64,000 nt of DNA from Tenrec ecaudatus (lineage: Eukaryota > Chordata > Mammalia > Afrosoricida > Tenrecidae), in contig NC_134541.1 in assembly GCF_050624435.1 (NCBI RefSeq), forward strand, positions 5,219,983-5,283,982. The letters are read 5' to 3'. The notes beneath the pieces were generated by a model. That model ran no database searches. It saw only the letters and a list, made by a program, of their open reading frames with translations, and was not told the origin of the DNA. How positions within the stretch are numbered: the stretch's first letter is position 1; every line of letters begins with the position of its first letter. The position numbers and the translations under genes are program-made. Shown in pieces: positions 23,701-35,199 of the stretch.

Positions 23701-26700
23701 TGGAGCCGGCACCCTGAGACTCGCCTCCACAGCCGTGAGCACAGACCCACTCGAGCATAAGCCGACCCGAATACCAGCTGAGGCACCAAATGTTACCACC
23801 AAAACTGCTGGAGAACTCGCTTATACGCGAGTGCAGGTGGTACATTTGCAGGTGCCCCCCGTTCTGTTCTCGTGGTGCTGGAGAAAGCAGACAGTCTAGG
23901 AATGGAGGCCTGCCTGCCGCATGAGCGTGCCCACATGACCTGCAGCTCCTGGGTGGACACAGATCCCATCCACCCGAGTTTCCAGACACCGCCCCCCCAA
24001 GGCGATGTTCGTCAAACGCCCAACACCTACCGCATAGATGTCCTGAGGGGCTGAAGTGTTGGTCCCGTTGGATCGGTGGCATTTGAAGGTAAAGTTATCT
24101 TTGGCACTGAAAAACAAAAGCCCGCTTAAGCGCTCCCTTAAAAAAACAGAACAAACAGTTGGAAGTGAAAACTCCCAAGTTAACTGCATCCCACTTACGG
24201 ATTTGGGGGGTTGATGTAGTGAATAGCAACTCTCCCCTCAATGCTCCCCAGAGCAAAACCAGTCGGCTTGTTTTGTTTGTCTTTAAAGATGGCCACACAC
24301 CGGTGCTAGTTACAAAGAAAACAGCAGGTTACCACGAGGGCAAAGTGCCCACCCAGCGAGCACAGGCAGGGACGGATTCCCTCCTCCAGCCAGAGGGCAC
24401 CACCCAGCCTCTCGCTCGCTCCTCTGCCCCAAGGCTGAGAGCCTCCGCACGGTGACCAGCATGGCAGGAAGATGAGCTCACCATGCGCATGTATCACTGA
24501 CCTAGTAGCCAGTTGGTCCACTCTGCCCACCGTGCAGGGAGACAAGGGTCAAGTGGAAGTGGCCAGGTGGCCCTGGTGCTCAGAAGGCAGACGCGGCTGG
24601 CCACCCAGATCCCCTCCCAAGGGCTCGAGGAAGGCGCTCTTGCTCTCTACATTAAAGCTCACAGCAAGAGGTTGTTCCCTCGACCCCTCCCACATATACA
24701 CCATCTTGGGTGGAGGACCAGGTGACCAGAGTTTTCTAGGGACAAAAGGGGTCCTTGCTTCCCCCTCCAGTTGTGACACTCGGGAGAGGACCGCCTACTC
24801 TGCGCCCACCTGCTCTGAAGCGCTCACAGGTTTTGGATGGCAGGACAATCTCACCTGATGCTTCAGCGGTGACTCTATCCTGCGGAATTCTGAGGGCTGG
24901 TTCTCCAGCTGGTAGACGATCAGGCCCCTCTCGGCTGTCGCCACCACGGCCATAGGGTATATCTAAGGCAGAGGGATGTGAGGTGCCCCAGGGCCAAGGA
25001 GGGGGCTGTCCTCACACCCAAGGACTTGGGTGCGCTGCCTGGGTTAGTGTCACAAAGCCAAGTCTCATGGCTTGTTTTGTTTAACAGCCCAGTGAAGGGC
25101 TTTATGAACATGTAAATCGGATCTCAAAACAAAACTTCCATGTGCTTTCAGAAGACTTTTCCTTAAGAATTAGCTATAAAATATAAAAGTCCTTGGTAAG
25201 CATTTAGAAAATGCCCCTAAGAAAGGAAAGATATGGTGTCTTCAAATGATAACTGGCCCACTTCACCAGCGCCCCGCCCCGGCCTTCCCAGCACTGCACA
25301 CAGGTCTGTGTTTCTGCGTCCTTTGGTTCTTCCCCGAGGGGCCCGAGCACCGGTACAGACCTTTTCAAACACAAGCTGGGGCACTTCAGGGCCCATGTAA
25401 CCATGCTGTCTTCCCCCTGTGATTACTTCATCACACTCACACACAAAAACCTAAACAGTCATGGGGACAGATGCCTGGGGAGAAAATTCTTCATCCTCTA
25501 CCCTACTCAGAGACAGTACCCGTAGACCTCAGACTGGCAGGTCTCAGAGACGATGCAGGCTTGGCCCTAGACCGCTGTGATTGAGCAAAGATCGCAACCA
25601 GGCAAGTCATGTGCCTTGTGGTCTCTCGGCACATAGGAAAGGAATGTTTACCATAGACCTTTTGGTTAGCAGCCCAATGTTTAACCTGCTGCACCACAAG
25701 CTCCTGCTACACTGATATGCATGACGAATGGGCGTATCTTTCCATCCATTCAAAGACAGCACCTCCAGAAGGAAGGGCCGTGTTAACAGCCTCATGGAGC
25801 CATTTGTGAGGACCCTTGGACTCTGGGCATTTTGTCCCAATTTAAGGTCATCAATCAGACCAGGCATTGAAGCTCAAGGTGCTGGGAGATCGCCCTTTTG
25901 CAACAGGGCTCCTGGCAAGAATCGCTATGGCTTCGTTTTCTAAAGGAAACTGCTGGGACTCTCAACGGGACGAGCTATGGGCCATCAGTCCGCAGGCGGC
26001 CCCTTACCACGTCAGCACAGTAGCACCGCTCCGGGAGCTGCAGCACCATCATAGGATTCGATGACCGCGTGTCCCAAAACTAAAACCAAAATGCAATCAG
26101 AAAGTGACTGCTGGAGCAAGCCCGATGCCCGTCCATGCAAATGCTCACAGGGCCCCGCGGGGACGGGGCGGCATACCTTTAAGGTCTTGTCCCAGCTCCC
26201 GGTCATCACGCAGCTGTAGTTCGGGGCTTTGATCCAGTGTATGGTCTTGACGGGAGCATCGTGCTGCCAACGAGGCAAAAGCAACACAGATCTGGTCACC
26301 GTGACCCAGGGCCCCCTGACGTTAGTTCCAGAGGGAAGGGACTCATCTGGCTGTGGGGATCACACCACACAACGAGCCTGGCAGCCCCTCCCATGATGAC
26401 CACATGCTCTTTGGGGTGCCAGCACCTACTGACCTTCCACTGTCACAAACGTTCCCTGGGTGTCAAAGGCAACTAACTTGGAGAGTCCAAGTAACCCCTT
26501 CCTCAGGAGCAACGAGGGGACCCCACCGCCACATGTCTGCTCATGAAGCAGATGCAAGCAGGAAACCGGGAAAGGCTTCCAACACACACGGTCTCAGCAC
26601 ATCACACCGTGCGAAGCATGCTGTTCTCCAACCAGGCCGGTTCTAACATCTCTTACTCAGAGTCCATGACACAAAAACCTGTTTGTTGCCTGAGGAGTAA

Positions 26701-29700
26701 CAGAAACCCCGACAGGCACGGGAGCATCCCCCTGACTGGACAGTCGAGCCCCATCTTAAGGGAGGGCACTCCGGCATTTCTCACAGCAAGGAGCCTAACC
26801 CGCTGGTCAGAGGCCAGCCCGACACAGCTGCTGAGAGCCTGTGTGTGAATGAGCAGACCCCCTTGCAGTCTGGCCCAGCCTGCACTCCGGCCTCCCTCGG
26901 GTGCACACCGGAGACTCCCAGCAGAGCAGTCTCTGAAACACTCAGCAGGTGGAGCACAGCGAGCAAACTGGTGGTGTTCTCGCGTGAAAGGGTCTCCTGC
27001 GACAGAGCGGTCGGTGAATGTGGTGCTATCAGACGTGTACATTTGAAACAAAGTGGTGGCAGTGACAGTAAAGACACCGGACGCCGGCACGGCCGCAGTG
27101 GCAGGGCTCTGACCTGTGCAATCTGGATCGCCTGGTTGCTGTTGAGGTCCCACATCTTGGCAGTCTTATCACACGAGGCTGTGAATACTTTGCTGCCATC
27201 CTACAATAGAGAAGGCGAGGAGACAGCTGGCATTCTCACACAAAGCAAGTGCCGCGCACCAACTGAGATTTGGTCAACATCGCCGAGGAAGCTTTCTGCT
27301 TGCTATTTTTTTAACGAGTTTCTAATTATGGGGAGGCTGGTGCACTACGAACTATAGTGCCAGGCACAAACCACATTTCTCTCAGCCCTGCTTTATGTGA
27401 TCATCAGCTGTGTTTCAGGGATCCCATGTGGAAGGGGTGCAAGAGCCAAGTGGCACGTGGGTCACAGAGTGAGAATATCCACCTGCTCCCAGCCCTGGCC
27501 CTGCTCTTCTCCAGCGGTCTCCGTGCACACCACCAGGGGGCACTGTCAGATGTCCATGTCATCATCAAAATCTTTTAAGAAGCTACAAGAATAAAAATGG
27601 ACACCCAAGTTCTTTACCTCGATTCCCTAGACACTTGGCTACATGTTCTCTCTACACCTACCCAGTTTTATTCATTTCCATATTTAACAACACTCCAAAG
27701 TACCAGGCACACGCCTATACTACTTCATAAGAATTATAGATCTTTCTAAACTGTGTCAGTTTTTAAAATTATCTCACTGGTAATTCTTAAATACTTGTAT
27801 CTGGAACTCAAAAGCAATTCAGTCAAATATGGGGCAGCTCAGCTCATGCGAATAAAGAAAGTACCGCGGGGCTGTGCAGACCAGGGCTCAGCAACCCTCC
27901 AAGGGAGCGGCAGACAGCACAGCGCTTTGGGACCAGGTCTGTCCCAACCATCAGACTGTCTTGTGGCAGCTTGAAAGCAGCCTTATACATCACATGAAAG
28001 GAGGGGTATGACTGTGTTCCAGGAGCCCTGGTGGTACAGTAGTTACGCACTGGGCTGAGACTCGCATGGTCGGCAGTTTGAAACCACCAGCAGCTCCTCG
28101 GGAAAGCCGGGGCTTCCTACTTCCAGCAATATTACAGTCTTGGACACTCACGGGGAGTCGTCACTATGAGTTGGTATTGACTCGGTGACTGTGAGTTTGG
28201 GTTGGGTCTTTTGAATTCTAGTGAAACGTTGACAAAACCAGGGATGGGTCATATTTGGCCCAAGGACTGCAGTCTGTCAACCTCATGTCAAAGCAGAGAT
28301 GAAGCTTTCCTCACTCTGTAAGTGAAGGTGTGACCAGATCAAGGGAATAATCCCAGAGGAGAGGAGTGCTGCTCTGGGGCTGAGGGAACCCCGTCCAGTC
28401 CCCAGAGGCTCCCATGTGGCTCCAGATGAGTCCTTAGCCCCATGGAGCAGCAGCTGGCCAGACCCAAGGGGTCTGCACACAAGACAACCCACCAAAGGCC
28501 CAGGCGAGGAGGTAAGGCTCCTGGTGCCATATGAACGTGCTCCAGGCTATGACACACCCCCACAGGGCTTTTTAGCAGAGAAGATGGAAGGAAGGTCGAA
28601 GGGACATACATCACTCCAGCAAACATCAAGCACGGGCCCAGTGTGCATCTGCTGGGCTTTGGGGATCGTCTGTCCACTGTCCTGAACTTCCCAGCAGCGG
28701 ACCTGCAGATGTAAGGCAACCAGGCATCAGCAAAACCACTCACAACGCAGCACAGAATTGTAGCACCGATAACTAACTGTACATGGACTTCTCCTTCAGC
28801 CTAATCATTGAACTTGAAGAACAAAGCAAGTGAGGTGTTTGCAAGCAGCTACAATTCTAGTTCTAAGGCATTAAAAAATACAGTGTCTACTGCCTATCCA
28901 AGAAACTATACACGGTACTGTCCTCACATCTGTGAAATGACAGAATGTCACTTACCCCGTGCCAGACAGAGAATCGAGCCCAAAGTGGAAGCCTGCCTGT
29001 CTTCTTTGATACTGTACTCTAAGTGCATCTGTCATTTCCCCTGATTATAAGTGATGCCCTTTCCTTCAGCTCTTGCCTTTGTAAAGCTGAGAACATAAAA
29101 ACTGCCCGCATTCCCAGACTATGACACCACGAGGACCACGCAATGTTGGATAGCAATGACTCTGGGGAACTGCTCAGTGCATAGGTACAGGTGAAGGGCA
29201 GGATGCTGAGTGAGACAGTAGCAAAAGGACAACAGACATCGTACAAGGCCACTATTGTAAGACAAAAAAAGTGTCACGCTGGGATACACATTCTTTGATG
29301 GCTACCAGGGGTGTATGGGGAAGAAAGAGCAAATTCCCCCAGGAGGGTAGACACATGGGTGAACGGGAAGGCAATAGACAGTAAGAGACAGGTCAGCAAA
29401 AAGAGCTAAGCGGGAAGGGACGACGCTGGCAGGAGTGCAAGAGTCAGAGGGGACAGAGGTCACTACTGCTGCATGCAGACCTGGAACTCGGAGTAGCTGC
29501 CTGACTAGGTACGTGGGTGAACAGGTACCGGCAGGAGTAGGAGTCTCTCCACAGAACCTTACCCTCTGGCACAGGATACTCGGGCAGGGGTGTTTACCTA
29601 TGCTGCAAATATGTCCCTGAGTGTGGTGGAGCACATGGAGGCAAAGTCACGGAAACGTCTCAGACTTAAGAAAGGAAAACCCTGGGGCTCAGGTCCACGG

Positions 29701-31094
29701 TCTTGGGCACACCAAGGTCAGCTGGTCTAACACAGTCCACAAAGACAATGTTCGACTTCGGTCTTAAAAGCTCATGAGCAGCCACCTAAGGTACAACTAC
29801 TGGTCTCTCTCCATCCAGAGGAAAGAAGAAACGTGGAAACAATTAAGTCTCATGGGATAATGAGGCATGTGAACCTCAATCTCCAGAGAAATGAGATGGT
29901 GCCCATCTGCTCTGAAAGGAATCACTTTAGAGCAGTGGTTCTCAACCTGTGCGTCGTGACCCCTTTGGGGGTTGAATGACCCTTTCACAGGGATTGTCCA
30001 ATTCATGACAGTAGCGAAATCAGTTATCAAATAGCAACAAAAATAATTTTATGGTTGGGAGTCACCACAACATAAGGAACTGTATTAAAGGGTCACAGCA
30101 TTAGGAAAGCTGAGAACCACTGCTCTAGAAGGTCTTGGATACCAACACCCCTGCAGGGGCAGCCAAGTTAGGAAAGGAAAAGGGGTGGAAGAGGGAAACA
30201 CAGGGAAGAAGTGGGATAAGTGACAGAATGTGAGGCTTACAATGACACGAAACAAAATGGGTGTAAATTATTGAACAGGTAACAGGTCTGCTCTGTAAAC
30301 CTACATCCAAATCAAAATACAACATTGAAAGAAAAAACTGTCCCAAATCCCACCAGAGACCACCATCAACACATCGATGTGTTTTTCAATATGCTTGTCT
30401 TCTTGAGAACACGTGATTATCCAGGAGCCTCACTTCTACAATGGCACTTTGTCTCCCTTGGGCCATTAGGCAATTTGTCATGAAACGTTCTCGTATCACA
30501 GATGTCCTCACACATTTCTTAGCAGTGAACCAACAGAAATCTCCAGAAACTACAGGAAGAAAGCAAATGTCTGTGCCTCCTCTTTCTCAAGCCATGGGCC
30601 CTCATTTGAAGACTGTTTTCTACAATCTCAAAAAATGGTAATGTAGCGCATGGGCATGCTGTACACTTGTTAGAGACAGCACAATTTAACAGAGACTATT
30701 GGGGGGGGGTAGGATCGGGCAATGGCTATGAGCCACACCCCTGGCCAGCCTGAAAAGCGCTGCACCCAGCTTGGCCATTCCCTCAGACACGGAACCTCAG
30801 GGCAGGTGTTTTCTTCCCAGTATCCTGACCCCTACAACAGGGGATAATCAGTTTGTAATACTTTGGCTGCCATACAGATTAAATCAGATATTGTTCATAA
30901 AGTGAACTGTCTGATTTCCTCAAGTCCCATAAAGGAAATGAAAGAGAACACAGGTATATACATAAGGATCCTGACAACACTGCCACTTACCCTTTTCAAG
31001 AACTGCAGCAATTTCCAGACTGCCCAACCGCACCTGTAAGGAGTTGGCCTGTCCTTGCCAGGCCTGTTTTATTTTTTCTAAACGCTTTATTTGG

Positions 31095-31133
<39 letters not shown>

Positions 31134-32155
31134 GTTTTTTAATCAGATTTTCCTTTTGGTATCCAGTGGTTGGATCGGGATAAGCCTTCTGCAGGGTGTT
31201 GTTAGGTCTTAAGACTGCAACACAGGCCTGAAGAACTTTCTCAGGATGCTGAGGCGGGAACTCTGCCCATGTACCACCGACAGCCACACTGACCCTCAGT
31301 AAACGTGGCACTTTCTTTGGGAACACATGTACAGACCTGGGTTAGCATTTCTAAGTGATCCTGTATGCTTGTTTTCCTTGAAAGAATCAGTCAGAACAAG
31401 TGATGTCTGCCATCCAGGAGGGGTCACACCCTCTAACCTTACTTCTTTATTGAAGCCCCAGGTAAGCCTTACCTTGGGGTCATCTGCATTGGAAAGAATT
31501 GAACTCCCTCCCTCGCTCGCCCTGCTCACCACAATAAAAGCGACCCTTGCCCATAGCAAGAAGTGATGATTGAGCACACATGTCTTTAGGGAGCACTTAC
31601 ATCATTCGCCCACGATCCTGCAATAAGGAAGTTCCCTGGCAAGGTTGGTGGACTAAAGGACAGGCAACCAATGCTGTCATCGGGAGAAGATGTCACTTCA
31701 ATATCCTGGGAAGGGGGAGAAGCAACGTTAAAATGTTCGCATCTTGATAATTCAACTCCAAATTGCTTTCTTTCCTACCAAACTTGGTATCATGGACTTC
31801 CCTTGTGCCCCAGAACTGCCAGAAGGTCCCAGGAATCTACAATTCCAACAAGCAGCCCTGGATGATTCCTGGGACGTGGTGTGCCCGAGCTGGACAGACA
31901 TCAGTCCAAGGGCAGTTTCTGGGCTGAGGGCTTGAGAACGCTGTGTTGGCAAAGGGAGGCCCAAAGACGGCTCTCAAGTCACCTGGGCTCTCTTCCCACC
32001 ACCTCTGCTGAGGTCGGCCCCTGCCCGCCCTCTCCCGACAGCCTCCAGGGAGCTCTCTGTGGTACCTTCATAGGATTGTGGTTGTCTGTGGTCGTACTGC
32101 CAAACATGCTGGTCCCGCCCGTTCCAAAGCCCGAGGTTGTTCCAAACAGACTCAT
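20699..32155 (-). CDS. RAE1: RAE1, mRNA export factor / Gle2-like WD40 protein, 11 coding exons, 368 aa
   Basis: RAE1 (Gle2) is a seven-bladed WD40 propeller. It binds the GLEBS motif of NUP98 at the nuclear pore, supports mRNA export, and acts in mitotic spindle assembly and checkpoint control. Coding exons, 5' to 3' on the minus strand: 32155-32066, 31705-31601, 28702-28610, 27200-27114, 26263-26177, 26079-26008, 24962-24855, 24305-24199, 24106-24031, 23193-22999, 20785-20699. They sum to 1,107 nt, 368 codons plus TAG. The start has an A at -3 and the family N-terminus [11 protein letters not shown]; the end is ELKPRNKK. Blade-closing WD signatures are visible (KMWDL, KFWDT, FSFWDK). Against the human protein as I remember it there are only about four differences, for example G13 for S, T21 for A, N116 for S and S for A in FAYSSSYDW. 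No frame break or missing exon was found, so the gene looks functional. Confidence 0.97.
21140..21868 (+). mobile_element. L1 3'-end fragment, plus strand, in RAE1 intron 11
   Basis: Contains gggtcttaagagcccgtgag, then ctggtgcccacgac, and ends in an A-rich tail near 21,860. This is the plus-strand form of the afrotherian L1 3' UTR, matched by the copy at 29.7 kb. Confidence 0.6.
22525..22682 (-). mobile_element. SINE (AfroSINE type), minus, in RAE1 intron 11
   Basis: tggagctgaactgccccaca, ttcaaacagctgacccttcc and gtacaccactggggctc. Confidence 0.8.
22999..23193 (-). CDS. RAE1: RAE1 exon 11 (residues 276-340)
   Basis: Acceptor ttgcag|GTCAAC, donor TCCAAG|gtgcga, phase 0. The longest coding exon. 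Encodes [11 protein letters not shown], then [10 protein letters not shown] and the [12 protein letters not shown] blade; human has A for the first of the three serines. Confidence 0.96.
24031..24106 (-). CDS. RAE1: RAE1 exon 10 (last base of codon 250 to residue 275)
   Basis: Acceptor tttcag|TGCCAA, donor TATGCG|gtaggt. Encodes [11 protein letters not shown] through QDIYA. Only 92 nt of intron separate it from exon 9. Confidence 0.96.
24199..24305 (-). CDS. RAE1: RAE1 exon 9 (residues 215-249 plus two bases of 250)
   Basis: Acceptor aactag|CACCGG, donor AAATCC|gtaagt. Codon 250 (Pro) is split 2+1 with exon 10. Encodes [13 protein letters not shown] through HYINPPN. Confidence 0.96.
24855..24962 (-). 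CDS. RAE1: RAE1 exon 8 (residues 179-214)
   Basis: Acceptor ccttag|ATATAC, donor CATCAG|gtgaga, phase 0. Encodes [13 protein letters not shown] through ESPLKHQ. Confidence 0.96.
25656..25706 (-). mobile_element. SINE head fragment, minus, in RAE1 intron 7
   Basis: ttttggttagcagcccaatg and ctgctgcaccacaagctcct; only the tRNA-related head remains. Confidence 0.6.
26008..26079 (-). CDS. RAE1: RAE1 exon 7 (residues 155-178)
   Basis: Acceptor gttttag|TTTTGG, donor GACGTG|gtaagg, phase 0. Encodes [11 protein letters not shown] through CYCADV. Separated from exon 6 by an intron of only 97 nt. Confidence 0.96.
26177..26263 (-). CDS. RAE1: RAE1 exon 6 (residues 126-154)
   Basis: Acceptor ttggcag|CACGAT, donor TTAAAG|gtatgc, phase 0. 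Encodes [12 protein letters not shown] through GSWDKTLK. Confidence 0.96.
27114..27200 (-). CDS. RAE1: RAE1 exon 5 (residues 97-125)
   Basis: Acceptor ttgtag|GATGGC, donor GCACAG|gtcaga, phase 0. Encodes [13 protein letters not shown], then KMWDLNSNQ, with N where human has S. Confidence 0.96.
28021..28200 (+). mobile_element. SINE (AfroSINE type), plus, well preserved, in RAE1 intron 4
   Basis: gagccctggtggtacagtag head, gtttgaaaccaccagcagct B box, ttggtattgactcggtgact tail. Confidence 0.9.
28610..28702 (-). CDS. RAE1: RAE1 exon 4 (residues 66-96)
   Basis: Acceptor ctgcag|GTCCGC, donor AGTGAT|gtatgt, phase 0. Encodes [11 protein letters not shown] through DVCWSD, with the blade-closing WEV. 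Confidence 0.96.
29690..30340 (+). mobile_element. L1 3'-end fragment, plus strand, interrupted by a SPIN element, in RAE1 intron 3
   Basis: Shares ggtcttaaaagctcatgagc and ggtgcccatctgctctgaaa with the 21.1 kb copy and ends with a similar aaacctacatccaaatcaaa tail. A hAT SPIN copy (29,933-30,122) splits it, so the L1 piece is the older insertion. Confidence 0.6.
29933..30122 (+). mobile_element. SPIN-type hAT non-autonomous transposon, 190 bp, both ends present
   Basis: Starts CAGTGGTTCTCAACCTG and ends AGCTGAGAACCACTG, giving inverted termini. The 8-bp flanks are ctttagag and ctctagaa (6 of 8 match), as expected of a hAT duplication that has aged. Contains aaaataattttatggttggg. Lies in RAE1 intron 3. 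Confidence 0.92.
31097..31132 (+). repeat. (GT)18 microsatellite in RAE1 intron 3
   Basis: Uninterrupted GT run of 36 nt. Confidence 0.97.
31601..31705 (-). CDS. RAE1: RAE1 exon 3 (residues 31-65)
   Basis: Acceptor ttcccag|GATATT, donor GAAT GAT|gtaagt, phase 0 to 0. Encodes [10 protein letters not shown] through AGSWAND, the first propeller strands. Confidence 0.96.
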
Positions 32156-32162
32156 TGTGGCC
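32066..32162 (-). CDS. RAE1: RAE1 exon 2 (start-codon exon, residues 1-30)
   Basis: Acceptor AAG precedes GGCCACAATG; the ATG is at 32155-32153. Codes for the FG-rich, flexible N-terminus ending NHNPMK. Donor ATGAAG|GTACC, phase 0. Confidence 0.95.
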
Positions 32163-32444
32163 CTTAAAAATTTTTTTAAAAAGGCAAATGCTAAGAATTG
32201 GTTCGTTAAGCAATTAATGTCACTGAGAAACAGAATGACTCCAAGTCCCAGGAGGGAAATAAAGGTTCTAAGTAGTAGGACACCAGGCACCTCTCCAGAA
32301 GTGATCAAAATCACGAATGTAACAAGCGGAGTGTTTTTCCTATAAACTTCAGATTTACAAGGAAAACCTGTGAAGACGGGGCAGGCTGTTCCATCTGCCC
32401 CACATCCAGTTTCCCATCATTAACAGCTGACATTTCCCACAGCG

Positions 32445-32515
32445 GCCGCACAGCCAATTCTGATTCAGAGCGACTCTAAGACTGAGCAGAACTGCTCCCC
32501 AGGGTTCCCGAGAAA
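32445..32515 (-). mobile_element. SINE tail fragment, minus, RAE1 intron 1
   Basis: gattcagagcgactctaaga and gcagaactgctccccagggt; head missing. Starts within 300 bp of exon 2. Confidence 0.5.
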
Positions 32516-32699
32516 GAGTTTTATGGGAACAGGCAGCAGTTGGTCTTGGCTGTGGTTTTAAAGGCGTTTCAAGAAGTCACTGTGATCAGCTTGGGTTCTG
32601 AGAGGCCTGGCAGAGCACGAACACCTTTGGGCTTTCGCTTTGAAGACACCCACCCCTCCTCCAGTTTCTTCCTGGGCACCACGGCAGAGGCACTTCACT

Positions 32700-32845
32700 G
32701 GGGTATAACGTGGGTTGTGCTGTGGGCTAGGTGGTGGACAAAGGACAAGGTCTGTGGTTCAAGTCTACCAGTTGCTTCTCTTCCCCTAAAGATTTACCCT
32801 ACACAAGGTCAAAATAAGTCACCACTGACTTGATGGCAGTGAACT
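32700..32845 (+). mobile_element. SINE (AfroSINE type), plus, RAE1 intron 1
   Basis: tggttcaagtctaccagttg B box and ctgacttgatggcagtgaac end. Confidence 0.65.
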
Positions 32846-32956
32846 TTTGAGGATCAGGTCATATGGATGCGGGAAGCACTTTCCTGCTTTGCCAACAGTC
32901 AGAACTGCCTCTGTGGCAATGAGTTAGTTTGGCTTTTTTGAAGGTTACTCTGAGCA

Positions 32957-33132
32957 TCAGGAGCCCGAATGGCACAGTGCTTACTAGTTGGGTTGCTAAC
33001 CTCGAGCAGCAGTTCAAAACCACCAGCTGCTCCAAGTGAGAAAGAGGAGGCTAATCTGTGAAATCTACTGGTTCAGAAACCCACACGGGGAATCCTACCC
33101 TGTGCTACAATCAACGCGATGGCAGTGAGCTG
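32957..33132 (+). mobile_element. SINE (AfroSINE type), plus, RAE1 intron 1
   Basis: aggagcccgaatggcacagt head, gcagttcaaaaccaccagct, gcgatggcagtgagctg end. Confidence 0.85.
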
Positions 33133-33447
33133 AAGGTCCGTATGATTATATATGCAGAAGCGCATGCATCAGGTGCACAGTGAGTACAGTAAAGGCCATG
33201 CCCTTCCCTTTTTCCTTCCAAGGAGGAAGTCTGTGCATAAGCCCTGACCACGTACACACACTGGCCCTCATATCCACAGGCTCCACATCCGACAATTCAA
33301 CTAACCAAGGATCCAAATATTTGGGAAGGAAAATCATTACCAGTAAGTGGTCAAAGTAATCCTTCAAAGGCTAAAAAGGAGTATAACATCCTATTCATAT
33401 AGCATTTATGTTGCATTAGGTTTTATAAGTAATCTAGGGATGACTTC

Positions 33448-33621
33448 AGGAGCCCCGTGGCGTTGTCAGGAGTGTTAATGGCAAGGTTAGCGGTTCAAGC
33501 CCACCAGTGGCTCCTGGGGAGAACGATGAGGCTGTCTTCCGCAGTAAAGATTTACAAAGCCGTAGAGACCTACAGAGGGGCTCTGTGAGTCCAAATTGAC
33601 TGGATGGCAGTGGGCTTGGCA
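33448..33621 (+). mobile_element. SINE (AfroSINE type), plus, RAE1 intron 1
   Basis: caggagccccgtggcgttgt head, cggttcaagcccaccagtgg, ggatggcagtgggcttggc end. Confidence 0.85.
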
Positions 33622-33822
33622 AAGAGATTATTTATTTAAAGTTTTCAGGAGGATCTGCATGGGTTATAGGGGGGAAAACACCCCACCATTTTATATGAGG
33701 GCCGTGGGAATCTGGATTTTGGTATCCAATTGGGGGTGGGGGGTGTCCTGGAACTCACCATCCACAGATATATAAAGACAATATTTTCAATTCTGTTAAG
33801 GGTCAGCAAATTCTTAATCCCT

Positions 33823-34012
33823 TTGGTTCTCAATCTTCCTAATGCCGTGACCCTGACATACAGTTCATGTGGTGGTGACCCCCCCAACCATAAAATTATT
33901 TTCGTTGCTACGTCATCACTGTCATTTTGCTACTGTTATGAATTGGGCGACCCCTGTAAAAGGGTTGTTCGACCCCCACGGGGTGGCGACCCACACAGGC
34001 TGAGAGCCGCAC
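33823..34012 (-). mobile_element. SPIN-type hAT non-autonomous transposon, reverse orientation
   Basis: Starts ggttctcaatcttcctaatg and ends caggctgagagccgc; the centre carries accataaaattattttcgtt. Lies in RAE1 intron 1. The outermost bases of both ends have drifted. Confidence 0.85.
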
Positions 34013-34759
34013 CCTTAAAGCTTACTCCTCCCCCAAAGAAGCCTGGCAGTTGTTAATAATACCAAGGGTGACATCTCTGCACTCTCAGTGCAGCACGGAA
34101 TGGAGACAGCCAAGAATTTCGTAGGCACTTCAACTTCCTGAATATGCAGGCCACCCTGGGCGATGGGATGACAAGGTGGTCTTCATAAGTACCTCTCCAA
34201 CCCCTCCACCCCCACCCGATCACCAAGTTAGGGGAGAGCTTTGCTACTCTGAAGGATGAACTTAGGGGAAAGAGCTTGGGATTCGAGATGGGCGGTATGC
34301 ACATGTGGGCATGGAGAACATCCCACAAGTTCAGAAGATGTGTTGGCATCCCCCAAGGACTTCCTCCCGCATGCCCCCTTTTGCTGACTTCTCTCTTGGG
34401 CCCTTCCCCTCAGACCACACAGCACACTCCTCCCGGCCCTGCAGCATCCCTCCTCCCTAGGGGTGTCTGGAGAAAACTAAAGGGACAACTTCCCCAGCCC
34501 ACTCCATCCCTCCCCCAGCTGCCTCCAGGCCAGTTGCCACCTTAGAACCTTCTGGGGTGAAGGAAGCATTCTAAGATTGCCCAGTGGGGAGGGCGACACA
34601 GCTGAATTAAAACTGCCCAAACACACGCTTCCTGTGGTATGTAAGTTATACTCTAACGAAGCTTTCAGGCGGTCTAATTTTTCAAAGTTGCCTCCGCAGA
34701 GGCCCCCGCTTGCTGCACCTTGACCCTCTCAGGAGCTGACTCCCGCATGGTCAATCCCT

Positions 34760-34930
34760 CCGGCGGGCGCGGGGCGCCAGCTCGGGCGGCTGCAAGGCCA
34801 GCAGTCTGAAACCACCAGCCGCTCCGCGGGACAAAGATCAGGCTTTCCACTCCCGCGGAACCCGTCTCGGAACCCCACAGGGGCGGTCCTACCCTATCCT
34901 GTCCCAGAGGGTCGCTGTGAGGCGGCATCG
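34760..34930 (+). mobile_element. SINE (AfroSINE type), plus, in the RAE1 CpG-rich region
   Basis: aaggccagcagtctgaaacc and ccaccagccgctccgcggga, then ggggcggtcctaccctatcc and gagggtcgctgtgaggc. It has kept many CpGs. Confidence 0.8.
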
Positions 34931-35199
34931 GTGTTCTAAGGTGTTCTAGGCAGAGGCGATAGACAATGCCATCGGCCATGTGACCTTCCCGGAGCCTCAG
35001 TTTCTCCGAAAGGTGGAGCTGGACCCTGAGAGGGCCTGAGGCCCCTTTCTTCGCGGCTGACATCCCTTCCAGGGGCTCACTAGAGAAGCGGGGTCAGCAC
35101 TCGGTTTGTCGCCCAGCAATCACAGGGGCCACACCTCAGGGCGCCCCGGTCCACGAGACCCAGGGCGGCAGCTGACAAGGGAGGCGGCACGGGGCCTAC

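Noticed and set aside
28021-28200. tRNA-like promoter boxes
   Set aside because: These belong to the head of a SINE; no complete cloverleaf tRNA gene was found in the window.
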